From: Treponema sp.
Lineage (GTDB): Bacteria > Spirochaetota > Spirochaetia > Treponematales > Treponemataceae
Direction: 5' to 3'
Assembly: GCA_012519415.1 (NCBI GenBank)
Contig: JAAYQG010000126.1
Location: 1-50,098, forward strand
DNA length: 50,098 nt
The notes below the pieces were generated by a model that was given only the letters and a program-made list of their open reading frames with translations, ran no database searches and had not been told where the DNA came from. This document shows positions 7,600 through 18,864 of the stretch, piece by piece. Made by a program: the position numbers and the translations under genes. The stretch's first letter is position 1. Each line of letters starts with the position of its first letter.

Positions 7600-10500
7600 A
7601 TGTCTGCAAAAGAAGCGATAGTCAAGCGTCAGTATATTGGAAAAAATATTCAGAATTTTATGGAACTTCCTGATTTAATAGGAATCCAGACTTCTTCATA
7701 TGAAAATTTTCTTCAAAAGGAAAAACTTGATGCAAAGCAGGAAACTGCAGAGCAAGGGCTTGAAGAAGTTTTTCGCTCAACGTTCCCCATTGAAAGCCCA
7801 AACGGCGACATGACTCTTGAGTATGAATTTTATGAATTGGACGAAGAAAATATAAAATTTTCAGAACTTGAATGCAAACAAAAAGGTCTAACATATGCAG
7901 TACCTTTAAAATCAAGAATAAACTTGGTTTTTCAGCGAACAGGCGAGATTCGTCAGAAAGATATTTACATGGGCGATATTCCGCTTATGACAGATCGTGG
8001 TACATTTATTATAAATGGTGCTGAAAGAGTTGTTGTATCTCAGATTCATCGCTCACCTGGTGTAATTTTTTCACATGAAAAAGGCATTTATTCAAGCCGT
8101 ATTATTCCTTATCGCGGTTCTTGGCTTGAATTTGAAATTGATCAAAAGAAAGAACTTATTTACGCAAAAATCGATCGCAAAAAACGCATTTTGGGAACAA
8201 TTTTCCTTCGTGCTTTGGGATACGATACACGTGAAGAATTAATCAGATGTTTTTACAAAATTGCTGATATAGATATTACTTCATGTAAAAAAGAAGACTT
8301 GGTAGGAAGAGTGCTTGCCAGTGCAATTTTTACGGTAGACAAAGAAACTAATGAAACTAAGAAAATTTTCCGTGCAGGTGAAAAACTTCATCCGCATAGC
8401 ATAGATGAGCTTTTTGCAAACGAAATCAAAAATATTTCTGTAATTGATTTTGAAGCAGAAGGTTCGCTCAATTCGCAAATGATTATTAATTGCTTTGAGC
8501 GAGAAGAAATTCGTTTTACAAAAGAAGGTTCAGACTCTGACGAATCTTCAAAAGACGATGCACTTGCAGCTGTTTATTCGGTGCTACTTCCAGGCGAGCC
8601 TATTACTATTGAAAATGCTGAAAAAGATTTGAACACAATGTTCTTTTCTTTGCGTCGCTATGATTTAGGACGTGTAGGACGCTATAAGCTGAATAAAAAG
8701 TTTGATTACAAAGAAAACATTGAAGAACATACACTTGCAAAACAAGATATTATTTCCACAATGAAATATCTTATTGCTGTTTATATCGGAGATGAACCTG
8801 TAGATGATATCGATCATCTTGGTAACAGACGTGTTCGTTCTGTAGGCGAGCTGATGACTAATCAGTTAAAAACAGCTTTTAGTCGTATGGAACGCATCGC
8901 TAAAGAACGCATGAGCATGAAAGAAACTGAAACTATGAAGCCGCAAGATTTAATTTCGATTAAGCCGATTGTTGCTTCTATAAAAGAATTTTTCGGTTCA
9001 AGCCAGCTTTCTCAGTTTATGGATCAGGTCAATCCGCTTGCAGAATTGACGCATAAACGCCGTTTGAACGCATTAGGACCCGGCGGTCTTTCTCGCGATC
9101 GTGCAAGTTTTGAAGTGCGAGATATTCACTACACACATTATGGAAGAATGTGTCCTATTGAAACTCCTGAAGGTCCAAATATTGGACTTATTGTTTCGCT
9201 TGCAATATATACAAGAGTAAACGATTATGGCTTTTTGGAAGCTCCATATAGAAAAATTTCAGAGGGAAAAGTAACTCAAAAAGTTGAGTATCTTTCGGCA
9301 ATGGAAGAAGATCGCTATTATATTGGAACTGTTTCCGTTGATATGAATGAAGACGGTTCTTTTGCAAGCGATCAAATTTCTTGTCGTAGACGAGGCGATT
9401 ATTCATCTCGTGCACCGGAAGATGTTCAATATATGGACGTTTCCCCGAAGCAGATTATTTCTGTGTCTGCGTCGCTTATTCCATTTCTTGAGCATGATGA
9501 TGCAAACCGCGCATTGATGGGTTCAAATATGCAGCGTCAGGCTGTTCCTCTTTTATTTCCGGAACCGCCTCGTGTCGGCACCGGAATGGAACAAAAATGT
9601 GCTTACGATTCAGGTGTTCTTGTTAAAGCAAAGCGTTCCGGCGAAGTTGTTTGGGTAACTGCGGATGAAATTCGTGTTAAACCTACAACACAGAAAGATT
9701 CTGAAGATATTGATGTTTATCCGCTTTTGAAATATCAGCGAACAAATCAGGATACATGTTACCATCAGCGTCCAATCGTTAGTTTTGGTCAATATGTTGA
9801 AAAAGGAACTCCGCTTGCTGATGGTCCTGCAACATATAATGCGGAATTGGCTCTAGGCAAGAATATTCTTGTTGGTTTTGTTCCATGGAACGGATATAAC
9901 TATGAAGATGCTATTCTTATTTCACAGAGAGTTGTTAAAGAAGATATGTTTACATCTATTCATATTAAAGAATTTTCAACGGAAGTTCGTGAAACAAAGC
10001 TTGGGCCGGAAAAGATAACACGTGATATTCCAAATACTGGCGAAAAAGCATTGGATAATCTTGATGGTGAAGGAATTATCAGAATAGGTGCAAAAGTGCG
10101 TTCGGGCGATATTCTTGTTGGTAAAGTTACGCCAAAGAGTGAAACTGAAACAACTCCGGAATTTAAACTTTTGAATTCGATTTTTGGTGAAAAAGCAAAA
10201 GAAGTAAGAGATTCTTCTTTGCGTGTTCCGCACGGAATTGAAGGCACAATTATTGATGTTCAACGCTTGCGCCGTGCTGCCGGAGATGATTTGAACCCCG
10301 GTGTTGACGAAATTGTAAAAGTTCTTATTGCAACGAAACGCAAATTGCGCGAGGGCGATAAGATGGCAGGTCGACATGGAAACAAAGGTATTGTTGCTCG
10401 TATTTTGCCTGTTGAAGATATGCCATATTTAGAAGACGGCACGCCGCTTGATATTTGTTTGAATCCGTTGGGTGTTCCTTCTCGAATGAACATTGGACAG

Positions 10501-11100
10501 ATTATGGAATCTGAGCTTGGTCTTGCAGGTCTATATCTAAATGAATGGTATGAAGCACCTGTTTTCCAGTCGCCGTCAAATGAACAAATCGGCGAAAAAC
10601 TTGTTCAAGCTGGTTTTCAGAGTAACTCAAAAGCAATTTTGAGAGATGGACGCACAGGTCAGCCGTTTGAAAATCCTGTTTTTGTCGGTGTTATATACTT
10701 TATGAAACTTCACCATTTGGTTGATGATAAAATGCATGCTCGTTCAACGGGTCCTTATTCGCTTGTTTCTCAGCAGCCATTGGGCGGAAAAGCTCAATTC
10801 GGAGGCCAGCGTCTTGGTGAAATGGAAGTTTGGGCACTTGAAGCGTATGGTGCTGCAAACACTTTGCAAGAACTTTTGACAATCAAGTCGGACGATATGA
10901 CCGGACGCTCGAAAATGTATGAATCAATCGTAAAGGGAGAACCTACAACTGCTGCCGGTGTTCCTGAAGCTTTTAATGTTTTGGTTCAGGAATTGCGTGG
11001 GCTTGCACTTGATTTTACAATTTATGACGCAAAAGGAAAGCAGATTCCATTGACGGAACGGGATAATGAGCTTATTGAAAAATCAAGTTCAGCATTCTAA
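7600..11100 (+). CDS. rpoB: DNA-directed RNA polymerase subunit beta
   Basis: Beta forms half of the RNA polymerase active cleft. The 1166 residues contain the expected conserved blocks. The rifampicin region reads [15 protein letters not shown], then [12 protein letters not shown], then [15 protein letters not shown]. The Gly/Lys-rich [12 protein letters not shown] block is present, as is the C-terminal [18 protein letters not shown] region. Asn490 (AAC at 9067-9069) replaces the Ser found at E. coli 531, a change tied to natural rifampicin resistance in spirochaetes. The ATG has a GGGGG-rich ribosome site. rpoC follows after an 85-bp gap with a strong hairpin. Confidence 0.99.
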   Translation: MSAKEAIVKRQYIGKNIQNFMELPDLIGIQTSSYENFLQKEKLDAKQETAEQGLEEVFRSTFPIESPNGDMTLEYEFYELDEENIKFSELECKQKGLTYAVPLKSRINLVFQRTGEIRQKDIYMGDIPLMTDRGTFIINGAERVVVSQIHRSPGVIFSHEKGIYSSRIIPYRGSWLEFEIDQKKELIYAKIDRKKRILGTIFLRALGYDTREELIRCFYKIADIDITSCKKEDLVGRVLASAIFTVDKETNETKKIFRAGEKLHPHSIDELFANEIKNISVIDFEAEGSLNSQMIINCFEREEIRFTKEGSDSDESSKDDALAAVYSVLLPGEPITIENAEKDLNTMFFSLRRYDLGRVGRYKLNKKFDYKENIEEHTLAKQDIISTMKYLIAVYIGDEPVDDIDHLGNRRVRSVGELMTNQLKTAFSRMERIAKERMSMKETETMKPQDLISIKPIVASIKEFFGSSQLSQFMDQVNPLAELTHKRRLNALGPGGLSRDRASFEVRDIHYTHYGRMCPIETPEGPNIGLIVSLAIYTRVNDYGFLEAPYRKISEGKVTQKVEYLSAMEEDRYYIGTVSVDMNEDGSFASDQISCRRRGDYSSRAPEDVQYMDVSPKQIISVSASLIPFLEHDDANRALMGSNMQRQAVPLLFPEPPRVGTGMEQKCAYDSGVLVKAKRSGEVVWVTADEIRVKPTTQKDSEDIDVYPLLKYQRTNQDTCYHQRPIVSFGQYVEKGTPLADGPATYNAELALGKNILVGFVPWNGYNYEDAILISQRVVKEDMFTSIHIKEFSTEVRETKLGPEKITRDIPNTGEKALDNLDGEGIIRIGAKVRSGDILVGKVTPKSETETTPEFKLLNSIFGEKAKEVRDSSLRVPHGIEGTIIDVQRLRRAAGDDLNPGVDEIVKVLIATKRKLREGDKMAGRHGNKGIVARILPVEDMPYLEDGTPLDICLNPLGVPSRMNIGQIMESELGLAGLYLNEWYEAPVFQSPSNEQIGEKLVQAGFQSNSKAILRDGRTGQPFENPVFVGVIYFMKLHHLVDDKMHARSTGPYSLVSQQPLGGKAQFGGQRLGEMEVWALEAYGAANTLQELLTIKSDDMTGRSKMYESIVKGEPTTAAGVPEAFNVLVQELRGLALDFTIYDAKGKQIPLTERDNELIEKSSSAF

Positions 11101-11113
11101 TTGCTATGTATCT

Positions 11114-11141
11114 TGGACTTTCAAATTGTTTTGAAAGTCCA
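11114..11141 (+). promoter_or_regulatory. 12-bp perfect stem-loop between rpoB and rpoC
   Basis: TGGACTTTCAAA (11114-11125) pairs perfectly with TTTGAAAGTCCA (11130-11141) around TTGT. Only three T residues follow. It lies 44 bases before the rpoC start. It may stabilise the rpoB end, serve as an RNase III site or cause partial attenuation. Confidence 0.65.
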
Positions 11142-11185
11142 TTTGAAAAGTTAAATGCGAAAAGCAACTAGTATAGGAGAAATAG

Positions 11186-14100
11186 ATGCGAGATATACAG
11201 GAGTTTGATAGCTTAATGATTAAGCTCGCTTCGCCGGAAACTATTCGTGCATGGTCTTACGGTGAAGTTAAGAAACCTGAAACTATAAACTACAGAACAT
11301 TGCGCCCCGAAAAAGATGGTCTTTTCTGTGAGAGAATCTTTGGAACTACAAAAGAATGGGAATGTTATTGCGGTAAATTTAAATCAATACGTTATAAAGG
11401 CGTAATTTGCGATCGCTGCGGTGTTGAAGTTACACACTTTAAGGTTCGCCGTGAACGAATGGGACATGTTGATCTTGTTGCTCCTGTATCTCATATTTGG
11501 TATTATCGTTCTGTTCCATCTCGTATGGGCTTATTGCTTGACTTACAAGTTGCTGCTCTTAGGTCTGTTCTTTATTACGAAAAATATATTGTAATTGATC
11601 CGGGTGATACAGACTTAAAGAAAATGCAACTCTTGAGCGAAGATGAATATTTTGAAGCGCAAGAAAGATACGGCGGTTCATTTTCTGCTGGAATGGGTGC
11701 AGAAGCTATAAAAACTCTTCTCGAAAACTTAAACCTTGATGAACTTGCTGCAGAATTAAGAGCGAAAATGATTGAGAAGGGAATAAAAAGCGACAAACGC
11801 CTTCTCAAGCGTGTTGAAATTGTTGAAAATTTCCGCTCGTCAAATAATAAATGTTCATGGATGATTCTCGATGTAATTCCTGTTATACCGCCTGAGCTTC
11901 GCCCAATGGTTCAGCTTGATGGCGGACGGTTTGCAACGTCGGACTTAAACGATTTGTATCGTCGTGTAATCAACAGAAATAACAGATTAAAGCGACTTAT
12001 GTCTTTGCTCGCTCCTGATATTATTATTAGAAATGAAAAAAGAATGCTCCAAGAAGCTGTAGATGCTCTTTTTGATAATTCAAAAAGAAAGCGTGTTGTA
12101 AAAGGTGCTTCTAACAGACCGTTGAAATCAATTTCTGATATGCTTAAAGGTAAGCAGGGTCGTTTCCGCCAGAACCTTCTTGGTAAACGTGTAGATTACT
12201 CAGGACGTTCTGTAATTATTGTTGGTCCTGAATTGAAATTATGGCAGTGTGGTTTGCCTACAAAAATGGCTCTTGAATTGTTCAAGCCGTTTATAATGAA
12301 AAAGCTTGTAGACAAAGACATTGTTTATAATATAAAAAAGGCAAAAGCTCTTGTTGAAAGCGAAGCTACGGAAGTTTATCAGATTCTTGATGAAGTTGTA
12401 CGTGAGCATCCTGTTATGCTTAACCGTGCTCCTACTTTGCACCGTCTTGGTATTCAAGCATTTGAACCTGTTCTTGTTGAAGGTAAAGCGATTCGTCTTC
12501 ATCCTCTTGTGTGTAAAGCATTTAATGCGGACTTTGACGGCGATCAAATGGCTGTGCATGTGCCGTTAACACAAGCAGCTCAAATGGAATGTTGGACATT
12601 AATGCTTTCTGCAAGAAACCTTCTTGATCCTGCAAACGGTAAAACTATTGTTTATCCATCTCAGGATATGGTTCTTGGTATTTATTATTTGACCAAAATC
12701 AAGCAGAATGCAAAAGGTTCAGGAAAGCGTTTTTCATCGGCAAACGAAGTTATGCTTGCAGCAGAAGCAAAAAATATCGAATGGCAGTCAATTGTAAAAG
12801 TTCCTGCTACAAAAGATTCGATAGACGGAATGTTTAAGACAGGCGACTTAATAGAAACAACTGCGGGACGTTTGGTTTTTAACGAAATGATGCCTGCTGA
12901 AGTTGAATACGTTAATGAGTTGCTTGGCGATAAAGAAATACGAAAACTTATTGAAAGCGTTTACAAAAAAAGCGGACCGTGGCTTACAGTGCAAATGCTT
13001 GATGCAATAAAAGATTGCGGCTATAAGTATGCTACATTCTTTGGTGCTACTCTTTCAATGGATGATATTATCGTTCCAGACGAGAAACCGACCATTATGG
13101 AAAAAGCAAATAAAGAAGTTGGAGAAATTGAAAAGCAGTACAAACGTGGTGTTATTACTCATGATGAACGATACAACAGGGTTATCGAAGTTTGGCAAAA
13201 AGCAAATGATAATCTTACAGATATAATGTATGAAAAGCTTGAAAAGGATAAAGAAGGCTTTAATACAATTTATATGATGGCTACTTCTGGTGCTCGAGGT
13301 TCAAAAAAACAGATTTCTCAGCTTGCAGCTATGCGTGGTTTGATGGCAAAGCCTAATGGCGATATTATCGAATTACCAATCCGTGCAAACTTTAAAGAGG
13401 GTCTTTCTGTTATTGAATTTTTCATTTCTACATCAGGTGCGCGCAAAGGTTTGTCGGATACTGCTCTTAAAACAGCAGAAGCAGGTTATTTGACACGCCG
13501 CCTTGTTGATATTGCGCAAGATGTTGTAGTAAATGAAGATGATTGTGGAACGATTAACGGCATCGAATATACGGCACTTAAAGACGGCGATACTGTTGTA
13601 GAAACATTAAAAGAACGTATTGTCGGTCGTTTTACTCTTGAAAGAGTTCGTCATCCAATTACGCGAGATGTAATCTGTGATGTTAACGAATATATAACAG
13701 ATGAACTTGCTACAAGCATTGATGAAGCCGGTGTTGAAAGTGTCAAGCTTAGAACTGTGTTAACTTGCGAAAGTCGTCATGGCGTATGTTGCAAATGTTA
13801 TGGAAGAAACCTTGCGCGAAACAAGGTTGTTGAAATCGGTGAAGCAGTCGGCGTTGTCGCAGCGCAGTCAATCGGCCAGCCGGGAACCCAGCTTACTATG
13901 CGTACTTTCCATGTTGGTGGTACTGCTACAAAAATTACGGAAGACAATCGTATTGTTCTAAAAGATAAGGTTCTTGTTCAGTCAATTACAGGTACTCATG
14001 TTGAATTAAAAGACGGAAAATACCTTTTTACACGAAAAGGTAAAATGCTTGTTACTCGAATCCTTGACGTTTTTGATTTACCCAAAAAAGCAGAGCTTTT

Positions 14101-15439
14101 AGTTCAAGATGGAGATCGTGTTCTTAAAGATGTGCCGCTGTTTACGGTGGATGGAAAAGAAACAAAATCAACTGAAATTGCACAAGTTTTACTGCGAGAT
14201 GGAAAAATTTATCTTGCGGGAAAAGACCAAGAACTTGAAATTCATAACGGTGCTACTGTAGAAGTAAAAGTTGGACAGCTCCTTGAAGAAGAGCAAACAA
14301 TCGCAACTTTTGATCCTTATTCGGATCCGATTATTGCGGAAGCATCGGGGCTTATTCACTTTGAAGATATTATCGAAGGTTCAACTCTTGAAATTGAAAT
14401 TAATGAAGATACGGGAACCGAAGAAAAACGAATTACAGACTTGCATCTTGATTCTAATCAGCCGCGTGTTTGGATTGGAGATAATGACGGTTATGAATTA
14501 AGTTCTTACAGCTTGCCGGCAGGTGCTATTTTGCAAGTTGAAGCCGGAAAAAATATCAAAGCCGGTGAAATTATTGCAAAAATGCCGAAAGAATCTTCTA
14601 AAACAAGTGATATTACCGGCGGTCTTCCTCGTGTTGCTGAATTGTTTGAAGCTAGAAAACCGAAAAACCCGGCGGTTCTTGCCCAAATTTCTGGAAAAGT
14701 TTTCCAAAAAGGAATTGCGAAAGGCAAGCGAATCCTTGTTGTGGAAGATAAATATGGCAAAACTTTTGATCACCAAATTCCAATGACAAAACGTTTGCTT
14801 GTAAGAGATGGTGATGAAGTTGTTGCAGGCGAGCTTTTGTGCGACGGTTTGTTGAGTCCGCATGATGTTCTTGCAATCTTAGGTGAAAATGCTTTGCAGC
14901 GTTATCTTATGGACGAAATTCAGCAAGTTTATCGTGTGCAGGGCGTAAATATCAACGATAAGCATATTGGTGTTATTGTTCGCCAAATGTTGCGCAAAGT
15001 TGAAATTGTTGCTGTAGGCGATACTCGCTTTATTTATGGACAGCAAGTTGATAAGTATAAATTCCATGAGGAAAATCGCAGAGTTATGAGCGAAGGCGGT
15101 CAGGCTGCTGTTGCACGTCCTCTTTTCCAAGGAATTACAAAAGCTTCTTTGAATATTGATTCATTTATGTCTGCTGCTTCGTTCCAAGAAACAACTAGAG
15201 TGTTAACTAATGCCGCTATTGCAGGTGCTGTTGATACATTACATGGGCTTAAAGAAAATGTAATCATTGGACATATGATTCCTGCTGGAACAGGAAGCAA
15301 AAGATATCGCGATATTAAGTTATTCGATTCTAATGAAACGGATCTTGATGTTCAGATGAATGAAATTCTTGAAAGAAGAAAACTTGAAAAACAAGCTGAA
15401 GAATTTGAAGACGACGGCGAAAGAGGAAATACTTTGTAG
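11186..15439 (+). CDS. rpoC: DNA-directed RNA polymerase subunit beta'
   Basis: Beta' carries the catalytic magnesium of RNA polymerase. The 1417 residues include the N-terminal zinc finger (CYCGKFKS...CDRCG), the active-site motif [11 protein letters not shown], the trigger-loop/bridge-helix region and the C-terminal zinc site ([13 protein letters not shown]). The long insert typical of gammaproteobacterial beta' is not obvious; the length fits spirochaetes. The ATG follows TAGGAG. The gene is followed by an inverted repeat and then a new promoter for rpsL. Confidence 0.99.
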   Translation: MRDIQEFDSLMIKLASPETIRAWSYGEVKKPETINYRTLRPEKDGLFCERIFGTTKEWECYCGKFKSIRYKGVICDRCGVEVTHFKVRRERMGHVDLVAPVSHIWYYRSVPSRMGLLLDLQVAALRSVLYYEKYIVIDPGDTDLKKMQLLSEDEYFEAQERYGGSFSAGMGAEAIKTLLENLNLDELAAELRAKMIEKGIKSDKRLLKRVEIVENFRSSNNKCSWMILDVIPVIPPELRPMVQLDGGRFATSDLNDLYRRVINRNNRLKRLMSLLAPDIIIRNEKRMLQEAVDALFDNSKRKRVVKGASNRPLKSISDMLKGKQGRFRQNLLGKRVDYSGRSVIIVGPELKLWQCGLPTKMALELFKPFIMKKLVDKDIVYNIKKAKALVESEATEVYQILDEVVREHPVMLNRAPTLHRLGIQAFEPVLVEGKAIRLHPLVCKAFNADFDGDQMAVHVPLTQAAQMECWTLMLSARNLLDPANGKTIVYPSQDMVLGIYYLTKIKQNAKGSGKRFSSANEVMLAAEAKNIEWQSIVKVPATKDSIDGMFKTGDLIETTAGRLVFNEMMPAEVEYVNELLGDKEIRKLIESVYKKSGPWLTVQMLDAIKDCGYKYATFFGATLSMDDIIVPDEKPTIMEKANKEVGEIEKQYKRGVITHDERYNRVIEVWQKANDNLTDIMYEKLEKDKEGFNTIYMMATSGARGSKKQISQLAAMRGLMAKPNGDIIELPIRANFKEGLSVIEFFISTSGARKGLSDTALKTAEAGYLTRRLVDIAQDVVVNEDDCGTINGIEYTALKDGDTVVETLKERIVGRFTLERVRHPITRDVICDVNEYITDELATSIDEAGVESVKLRTVLTCESRHGVCCKCYGRNLARNKVVEIGEAVGVVAAQSIGQPGTQLTMRTFHVGGTATKITEDNRIVLKDKVLVQSITGTHVELKDGKYLFTRKGKMLVTRILDVFDLPKKAELLVQDGDRVLKDVPLFTVDGKETKSTEIAQVLLRDGKIYLAGKDQELEIHNGATVEVKVGQLLEEEQTIATFDPYSDPIIAEASGLIHFEDIIEGSTLEIEINEDTGTEEKRITDLHLDSNQPRVWIGDNDGYELSSYSLPAGAILQVEAGKNIKAGEIIAKMPKESSKTSDITGGLPRVAELFEARKPKNPAVLAQISGKVFQKGIAKGKRILVVEDKYGKTFDHQIPMTKRLLVRDGDEVVAGELLCDGLLSPHDVLAILGENALQRYLMDEIQQVYRVQGVNINDKHIGVIVRQMLRKVEIVAVGDTRFIYGQQVDKYKFHEENRRVMSEGGQAAVARPLFQGITKASLNIDSFMSAASFQETTRVLTNAAIAGAVDTLHGLKENVIIGHMIPAGTGSKRYRDIKLFDSNETDLDVQMNEILERRKLEKQAEEFEDDGERGNTL

Positions 15440-15449
15440 TATAAGCAAT

Positions 15450-15477
15450 AACCTTGATGTGAATTTGAAACAAGGTT
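15450..15477 (+). promoter_or_regulatory. Stem-loop after rpoC
   Basis: AACCTTG (15450-15456) pairs with CAAGGTT (15471-15477) shortly after the rpoC stop. No poly-T tail follows, so it is a weak terminator candidate at most. A second palindrome, AGGTTAACCT, lies 13 bp further on. Confidence 0.4.
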
Positions 15478-15535
15478 TCAAGCATATCGAGGTTAACCTT
15501 TTCGCACCGTTTTTGAACGATGTGTTTTGTGTCGG

Positions 15536-15565
15536 TTGACACAAAATTGTAATTTCTGCTATGTT
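15536..15565 (+). promoter_or_regulatory. Sigma-70-type promoter for rpsL-rpsG
   Basis: A perfect TTGACA (15536-15541) is followed after 18 bp by TATGTT (15560-15565, 4 of 6 matches). Transcription would begin about 77 bases before the rpsL start codon. Confidence 0.6.
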
Positions 15566-15648
15566 TATAAAACTCGCATAATATAGTGCGGTTTTCGGTT
15601 ATGAAATTCTACCGGAGTGCTGGCCGGTGTAAAAATAGGAGAAGGCTA

Positions 15649-16023
15649 ATGCCTACAATAAATCAGTTGATTCGTCAGGGGCGGAAAACAGCAGCGAACA
15701 AAACGAAGTCTCCCGCGCTTCAGTCTTGTCCGCAAAAACGTGGTGTATGTACACGTGTTATGGCTGTTACCCCAAGAAAGCCTAATTCGGCTCTTCGTAA
15801 AGTTGCGCGTGTTCGTTTGAGTAATGGTATTGAAGTTACTGCATATATTCCAGGTATTGGACACAACTTGCAAGAACACTCTGTTGTTCTTATTCGTGGA
15901 GGTCGTGTAAAAGATCTTCCTGGTGTTCGTTATCACATTATTCGTGGTACAAAAGATACTCTTGGTGTAGAAGATCGAAAACGCGGTCGTTCTAAATATG
16001 GCGCAAAGCGTCCTAAGGCATAA
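15649..16023 (+). CDS. rpsL: Small ribosomal subunit protein uS12
   Basis: S12 lines the decoding centre. The track extends this ORF to 15586, but the conserved start is ATG 15649 ([11 protein letters not shown]), preceded by AGGAGAAGG and giving 124 residues. The streptomycin loop reads [11 protein letters not shown], so the Lys equivalent to E. coli Lys43 is kept, and the later [12 protein letters not shown] keeps Lys88. Neither common streptomycin-resistance change is present. rpsG follows 11 bp later. Confidence 0.98.
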   Translation: MPTINQLIRQGRKTAANKTKSPALQSCPQKRGVCTRVMAVTPRKPNSALRKVARVRLSNGIEVTAYIPGIGHNLQEHSVVLIRGGRVKDLPGVRYHIIRGTKDTLGVEDRKRGRSKYGAKRPKA

Positions 16024-16034
16024 GGAGACGTAAA

Positions 16035-16505
16035 ATGGGAAGAAAAAATAAGTCTATTGATCGTCGTGTAATGCCAGACGCAAAATACAACAGTGTTATT
16101 GTTTCAAAATTTGTCGGCAGAATGATGCTTGACGGTAAAAAAGCTACTTGCGTTGGGATTATATACGACGCAATGGATAAATTAAAAGAAAAGACGGACA
16201 AAGATCCTCTTGAAGTGTTTTTGAAAGCACTTGACAACGTTAAGCCTTTAGTAGAAGTAAAATCTCGTCGTGTTGGTGGTGCTACTTATCAAGTTCCGAT
16301 TGAGATTCGCGAAGCTCGTCGTGAAGCTTTGGCCATGCGCTGGATTATTGCAGCAGCTCGTGCAAAAAGCGGACATAATATGAGCGACAGGCTTGCTTCT
16401 GAACTTTTAGATGCTTATAACAATACGGGTACTGCATACAAGAAGAAGGAAGATACTCACAAAATGGCTGATGCTAACAAGGCATTTGCTCATTTTAGGT
16501 GGTAG
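16035..16505 (+). CDS. rpsG: Small ribosomal subunit protein uS7
   Basis: S7 nucleates assembly of the 30S head and contacts E-site tRNA. The 156 residues have the expected fold signature ([13 protein letters not shown] and [12 protein letters not shown]). The ATG follows AAGGAGAC. In many bacteria fusA comes next; here it is missing and a terminator follows, so rpsL-rpsG appears to be a two-gene unit. Confidence 0.98.
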   Translation: MGRKNKSIDRRVMPDAKYNSVIVSKFVGRMMLDGKKATCVGIIYDAMDKLKEKTDKDPLEVFLKALDNVKPLVEVKSRRVGGATYQVPIEIREARREALAMRWIIAAARAKSGHNMSDRLASELLDAYNNTGTAYKKKEDTHKMADANKAFAHFRW

Positions 16506-16556
16506 TTTTTTCTGTATTGTAATTTTATCTAGTAAAGGAATTATGATTCCTACTTT

Positions 16557-16599
16557 AAAAGAGATGGCTTTAAGTTTTGCTTAGACCATCTCTTTTTTT
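16557..16599 (+). terminator. Intrinsic terminator after rpsG
   Basis: AAAAGAGATGG (16557-16567) pairs with CCATCTCTTTT, with a T run continuing to 16599. Stem and U-tract are both strong. A shorter hairpin (AGGAAT-tatg-ATTCCT) lies just before it. This closes the rpsL-rpsG unit. Confidence 0.85.
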
Positions 16600-16632
16600 A
16601 TCTACAACAGTTGCAACATACACTCATATTTT

Positions 16633-16652
16633 AAGATTCTGTGCAGAGTCTT
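16633..16652. other. Small hairpin in the rpsG-tuf gap
   Basis: AAGATTCT-gtgc-AGAGTCTT forms an 8-bp stem with one wobble pair. The rest of 16600-16783 shows further inverted segments (GTGCAAGGAAGG against CCTTCC and CACTTGC) but no ORF with a believable start. It may encode an untranslated RNA or be spacer. Confidence 0.35.
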
Positions 16653-16783
16653 TGGGTTTTCTATTAATCAGGGATTCCAAAGGGTGTAAAGCTTTTTTGT
16701 CTTGTGCAAGGAAGGTTGTCAGGGGGAAAAATCAGCATTTTGAACTTTGAGCTACGTCCTTCCCTGAAAAAGCATTTAAACAC

Positions 16784-16812
16784 TTGCAACTTTTTTTATT
16801 ATTTGATATAAA
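16784..16812 (+). promoter_or_regulatory. Candidate tuf promoter
   Basis: TTGCAA (16784-16789, 4 of 6) and TATAAA (16807-16812, 5 of 6) are separated by exactly 17 bp. Transcription would start near 16819, leaving a leader of about 427 bases before tuf. Confidence 0.6.
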
Positions 16813-16818
16813 CAAAGT

Positions 16819-17245
16819 CCGAGTATTTGCAGATGTGTGAAAACTCAGGTTCTTTGAGAGTCAAAGCGTTATATCGCAGGACGAATACCGTAAAGATTTT
16901 ATAATCAGGTATCGTCGCCCTTGATGAAGAAGTTACCTGCCGTTGGCAGCAACTGCAAAAGTTGGTCATTAAGGGTTTTGATTGCACCAATGTGTGTACA
17001 GGCTCTTGGATGCCAAACCGGTCATTAAATGCAATTTGATGATGATAGGTGGTTCCGAGCGAACTGATTCGAAATTATGGATCAGTATGCAAGAAAATCC
17101 GCAAAATGCGGCAGTTCCATCTTTTAATCTCCCATCAAATTTCTACTGGTATATGTGTGATAGATTGTTTCCATGAGTGGAAAATCTTAAAAATACATCA
17201 CATAAAAATTTAATGCGATTGCCTTTATCTGTTAAGGAGGATCAA
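16819..17245 (+). ncRNA. Long structured leader of tuf
   Basis: No convincing gene lies here; the short ORFs on both strands lack family features. The stretch can form several hairpins: CAGGTA/TACCTG (16906-16939), TGCC-gtt-GGCA (16938-16948, an alternative that shares two bases with the first), CAACT/AGTTG (16950-16964), CCGCA-aaa-TGCGG (17099-17111) and TTTCCA-tgag-TGGAAA (17168-17183). GGTCATTAA occurs twice (16964, 17020). It ends in the ribosome site AAGGAGG before tuf. It may be a regulatory 5' UTR; I do not recognise a known riboswitch. Confidence 0.45.
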
Positions 17246-18433
17246 ATGGCAAAGGAAAAGTTCGAGAGAACGAAGCCGCACATGAACGTTGGAACTATTG
17301 GTCACGTTGACCATGGTAAGACAACTCTTTCAGCGGCAATCACAAATCACTGCGCTAAAAAATATGGCGACAAGGCTCTGAAGTATGATGAAATTGACAA
17401 TGCTCCAGAGGAGAAAGACCGCGGTATTACTATTAATACACGCCACCTTGAGTATCAGTCGAACAAACGTCACTATGCTCATATCGACTGCCCAGGACAT
17501 GCGGACTATGTTAAAAACATGATTACTGGTGCTGCACAGATGGACGGAGCTATTCTTGTTGTTTCTGCTCCGGATTCTGTTATGCCACAGACTCGTGAAC
17601 ATGTTCTTCTTGCTCGTCAGGTTGGTGTTCCAAAGATTATCGTATTCTTAAACAAGATTGACTTGTTAGATGATCCGGATCTTCTTGAGTTGGTTGAAGA
17701 AGAAGTTCGTGATCTTCTTGAATCATATAACTTCCCGCGTGATACACCAATCGTCAAAGGTTCAGCATTTAACGCTTTGGCTGAAAACGCCTCTGCTGAT
17801 GATACAAAATGTATTGATGAATTACTTGAAGTTATGGATACATATTTTGATGACCCTGTACGTGATAAAGATAAGCCGTTCTTAATGCCTATTGAAGACG
17901 TATTTACAATTTCAGGACGTGGTACTGTAGTAACAGGACGTATTGAATGCGGTTCTATTAACATGAACGAAGAAGTTGAAATTGTTGGTATTAAACCTAC
18001 AGCAAAAACTGTTGTTACTGGTATTGAAATGTTCAACAAATTGTTGGATCAAGGTCAGGCAGGCGATAACGTTGGTCTTCTTCTTCGCGGTGTTGATAAA
18101 AACAGTGTTGAACGAGGACAGGTTCTTTCAAAACCGGGAGCAATTCTTCCACATACAAAATTTGAAGGTCAGATTTACGTTCTTTCACAGGAAGAAGGTG
18201 GACGTCACTCTCCATTCTTTACAGGTTATCGTCCGCAGTTCTATTTCAGAACTACAGATATTACAGGTACAATCACTCTTCCGGAAGGCGTTGACATGGT
18301 TAAGCCAGGCGACAATACTAAAATTCTTGGTGAATTGATTTATCCTGTTGCTATGGACAAAGGTCTTAAGTTCGCTGTTCGCGAGGGTGGACGAACTGTT
18401 GCTTCTGGTCAGGTAACTGAAGTTAAAAAGTAA
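17246..18433 (+). CDS. tuf: Translation elongation factor Tu
   Basis: EF-Tu delivers aminoacyl-tRNA to the ribosome. The track starts at 17177, but the real start is ATG 17246, preceded by a near-perfect AAGGAGG; the product is 395 residues. The GTPase motifs are GHVDHGKT (P loop), DCPGHADY and NKID. The stretch after switch II reads [10 protein letters not shown] rather than the usual AATDGPMPQT, which matches my memory of treponemal EF-Tu. Domains II and III are complete ([19 protein letters not shown]). rpsJ follows 56 bp later, so tuf heads the S10 cluster. Confidence 0.98.
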   Translation: MAKEKFERTKPHMNVGTIGHVDHGKTTLSAAITNHCAKKYGDKALKYDEIDNAPEEKDRGITINTRHLEYQSNKRHYAHIDCPGHADYVKNMITGAAQMDGAILVVSAPDSVMPQTREHVLLARQVGVPKIIVFLNKIDLLDDPDLLELVEEEVRDLLESYNFPRDTPIVKGSAFNALAENASADDTKCIDELLEVMDTYFDDPVRDKDKPFLMPIEDVFTISGRGTVVTGRIECGSINMNEEVEIVGIKPTAKTVVTGIEMFNKLLDQGQAGDNVGLLLRGVDKNSVERGQVLSKPGAILPHTKFEGQIYVLSQEEGGRHSPFFTGYRPQFYFRTTDITGTITLPEGVDMVKPGDNTKILGELIYPVAMDKGLKFAVREGGRTVASGQVTEVKK

Positions 18434-18444
18434 ATTAGATTTGG

Positions 18445-18477
18445 GTCTGAAATTGGGCGTAAAGCTCTGTTTCAGAC
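18445..18477 (+). promoter_or_regulatory. Stem-loop between tuf and rpsJ
   Basis: GTCTGAAA (18445-18452) pairs with TTTCAGAC (18470-18477). The 3' arm ends two bases before the rpsJ ribosome site (AGGAGGA), so folding could influence rpsJ translation. Confidence 0.45.
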
Positions 18478-18489
18478 TCAGGAGGAAAC

Positions 18490-18798
18490 ATGGCGACCGA
18501 AAAAATTCGTGTCAGACTTCGTGCTTTTGATGTAGAGTTAATCGATCAGAGTGCAAAAGCTATCGTGCAGACAGTGCAAAAAGCAGGTGCAAAGGTTTCA
18601 GGACCAATTCCGCTTCCTGCTCGAATTAATAAGGTAACTGTTTTGCGTTCTCCTCACGTAAATAAAAAATCGCGTGAGCAGTTTGAAATGAGAACACATA
18701 AGCGCCTTATTGACATTATTGAGCCTTCATCAGACGTAATGGACTCATTAATGAAGCTTGAGTTGCCTGCTGGTGTTGATGTAGAAATTAAACAATAA
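18490..18798 (+). CDS. rpsJ: Small ribosomal subunit protein uS10
   Basis: S10 is in the 30S head and also pairs with NusB and NusG in transcription coupling. The 102 residues begin [14 protein letters not shown] and contain the loop segment [21 protein letters not shown] region typical of the family. The ATG follows AGGAGGAAAC. It is the first gene of the S10 series, with a 105-bp structured gap before rplC. Confidence 0.98.
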   Translation: MATEKIRVRLRAFDVELIDQSAKAIVQTVQKAGAKVSGPIPLPARINKVTVLRSPHVNKKSREQFEMRTHKRLIDIIEPSSDVMDSLMKLELPAGVDVEIKQ

Positions 18799-18864
18799 GC
18801 ACTTAGTGCTGAAAATTAAAAAGAACAGTACGGTCTTCAGGATCAGAAGATGGCGGCTGAATGA

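Noticed and set aside
16600-16783. Tested by eye as tmRNA, SRP RNA or RNase P RNA
   Set aside because: No tRNA-like TTCGA arm, no SRP GGAA-type tip and no RNase P core motif were seen.
16799-16990. Minus-strand 63-residue ORF (MVQSKPLMTNFC...)
   Set aside because: Lies opposite the tuf leader, has no homology pattern I recognise and no ribosome site.
16982-17176. 64-residue ORF before tuf, and its in-frame neighbour leading into tuf at 17177
   Set aside because: Both start with alternative codons, have no ribosome site and no family features; the sequence folds as a leader.
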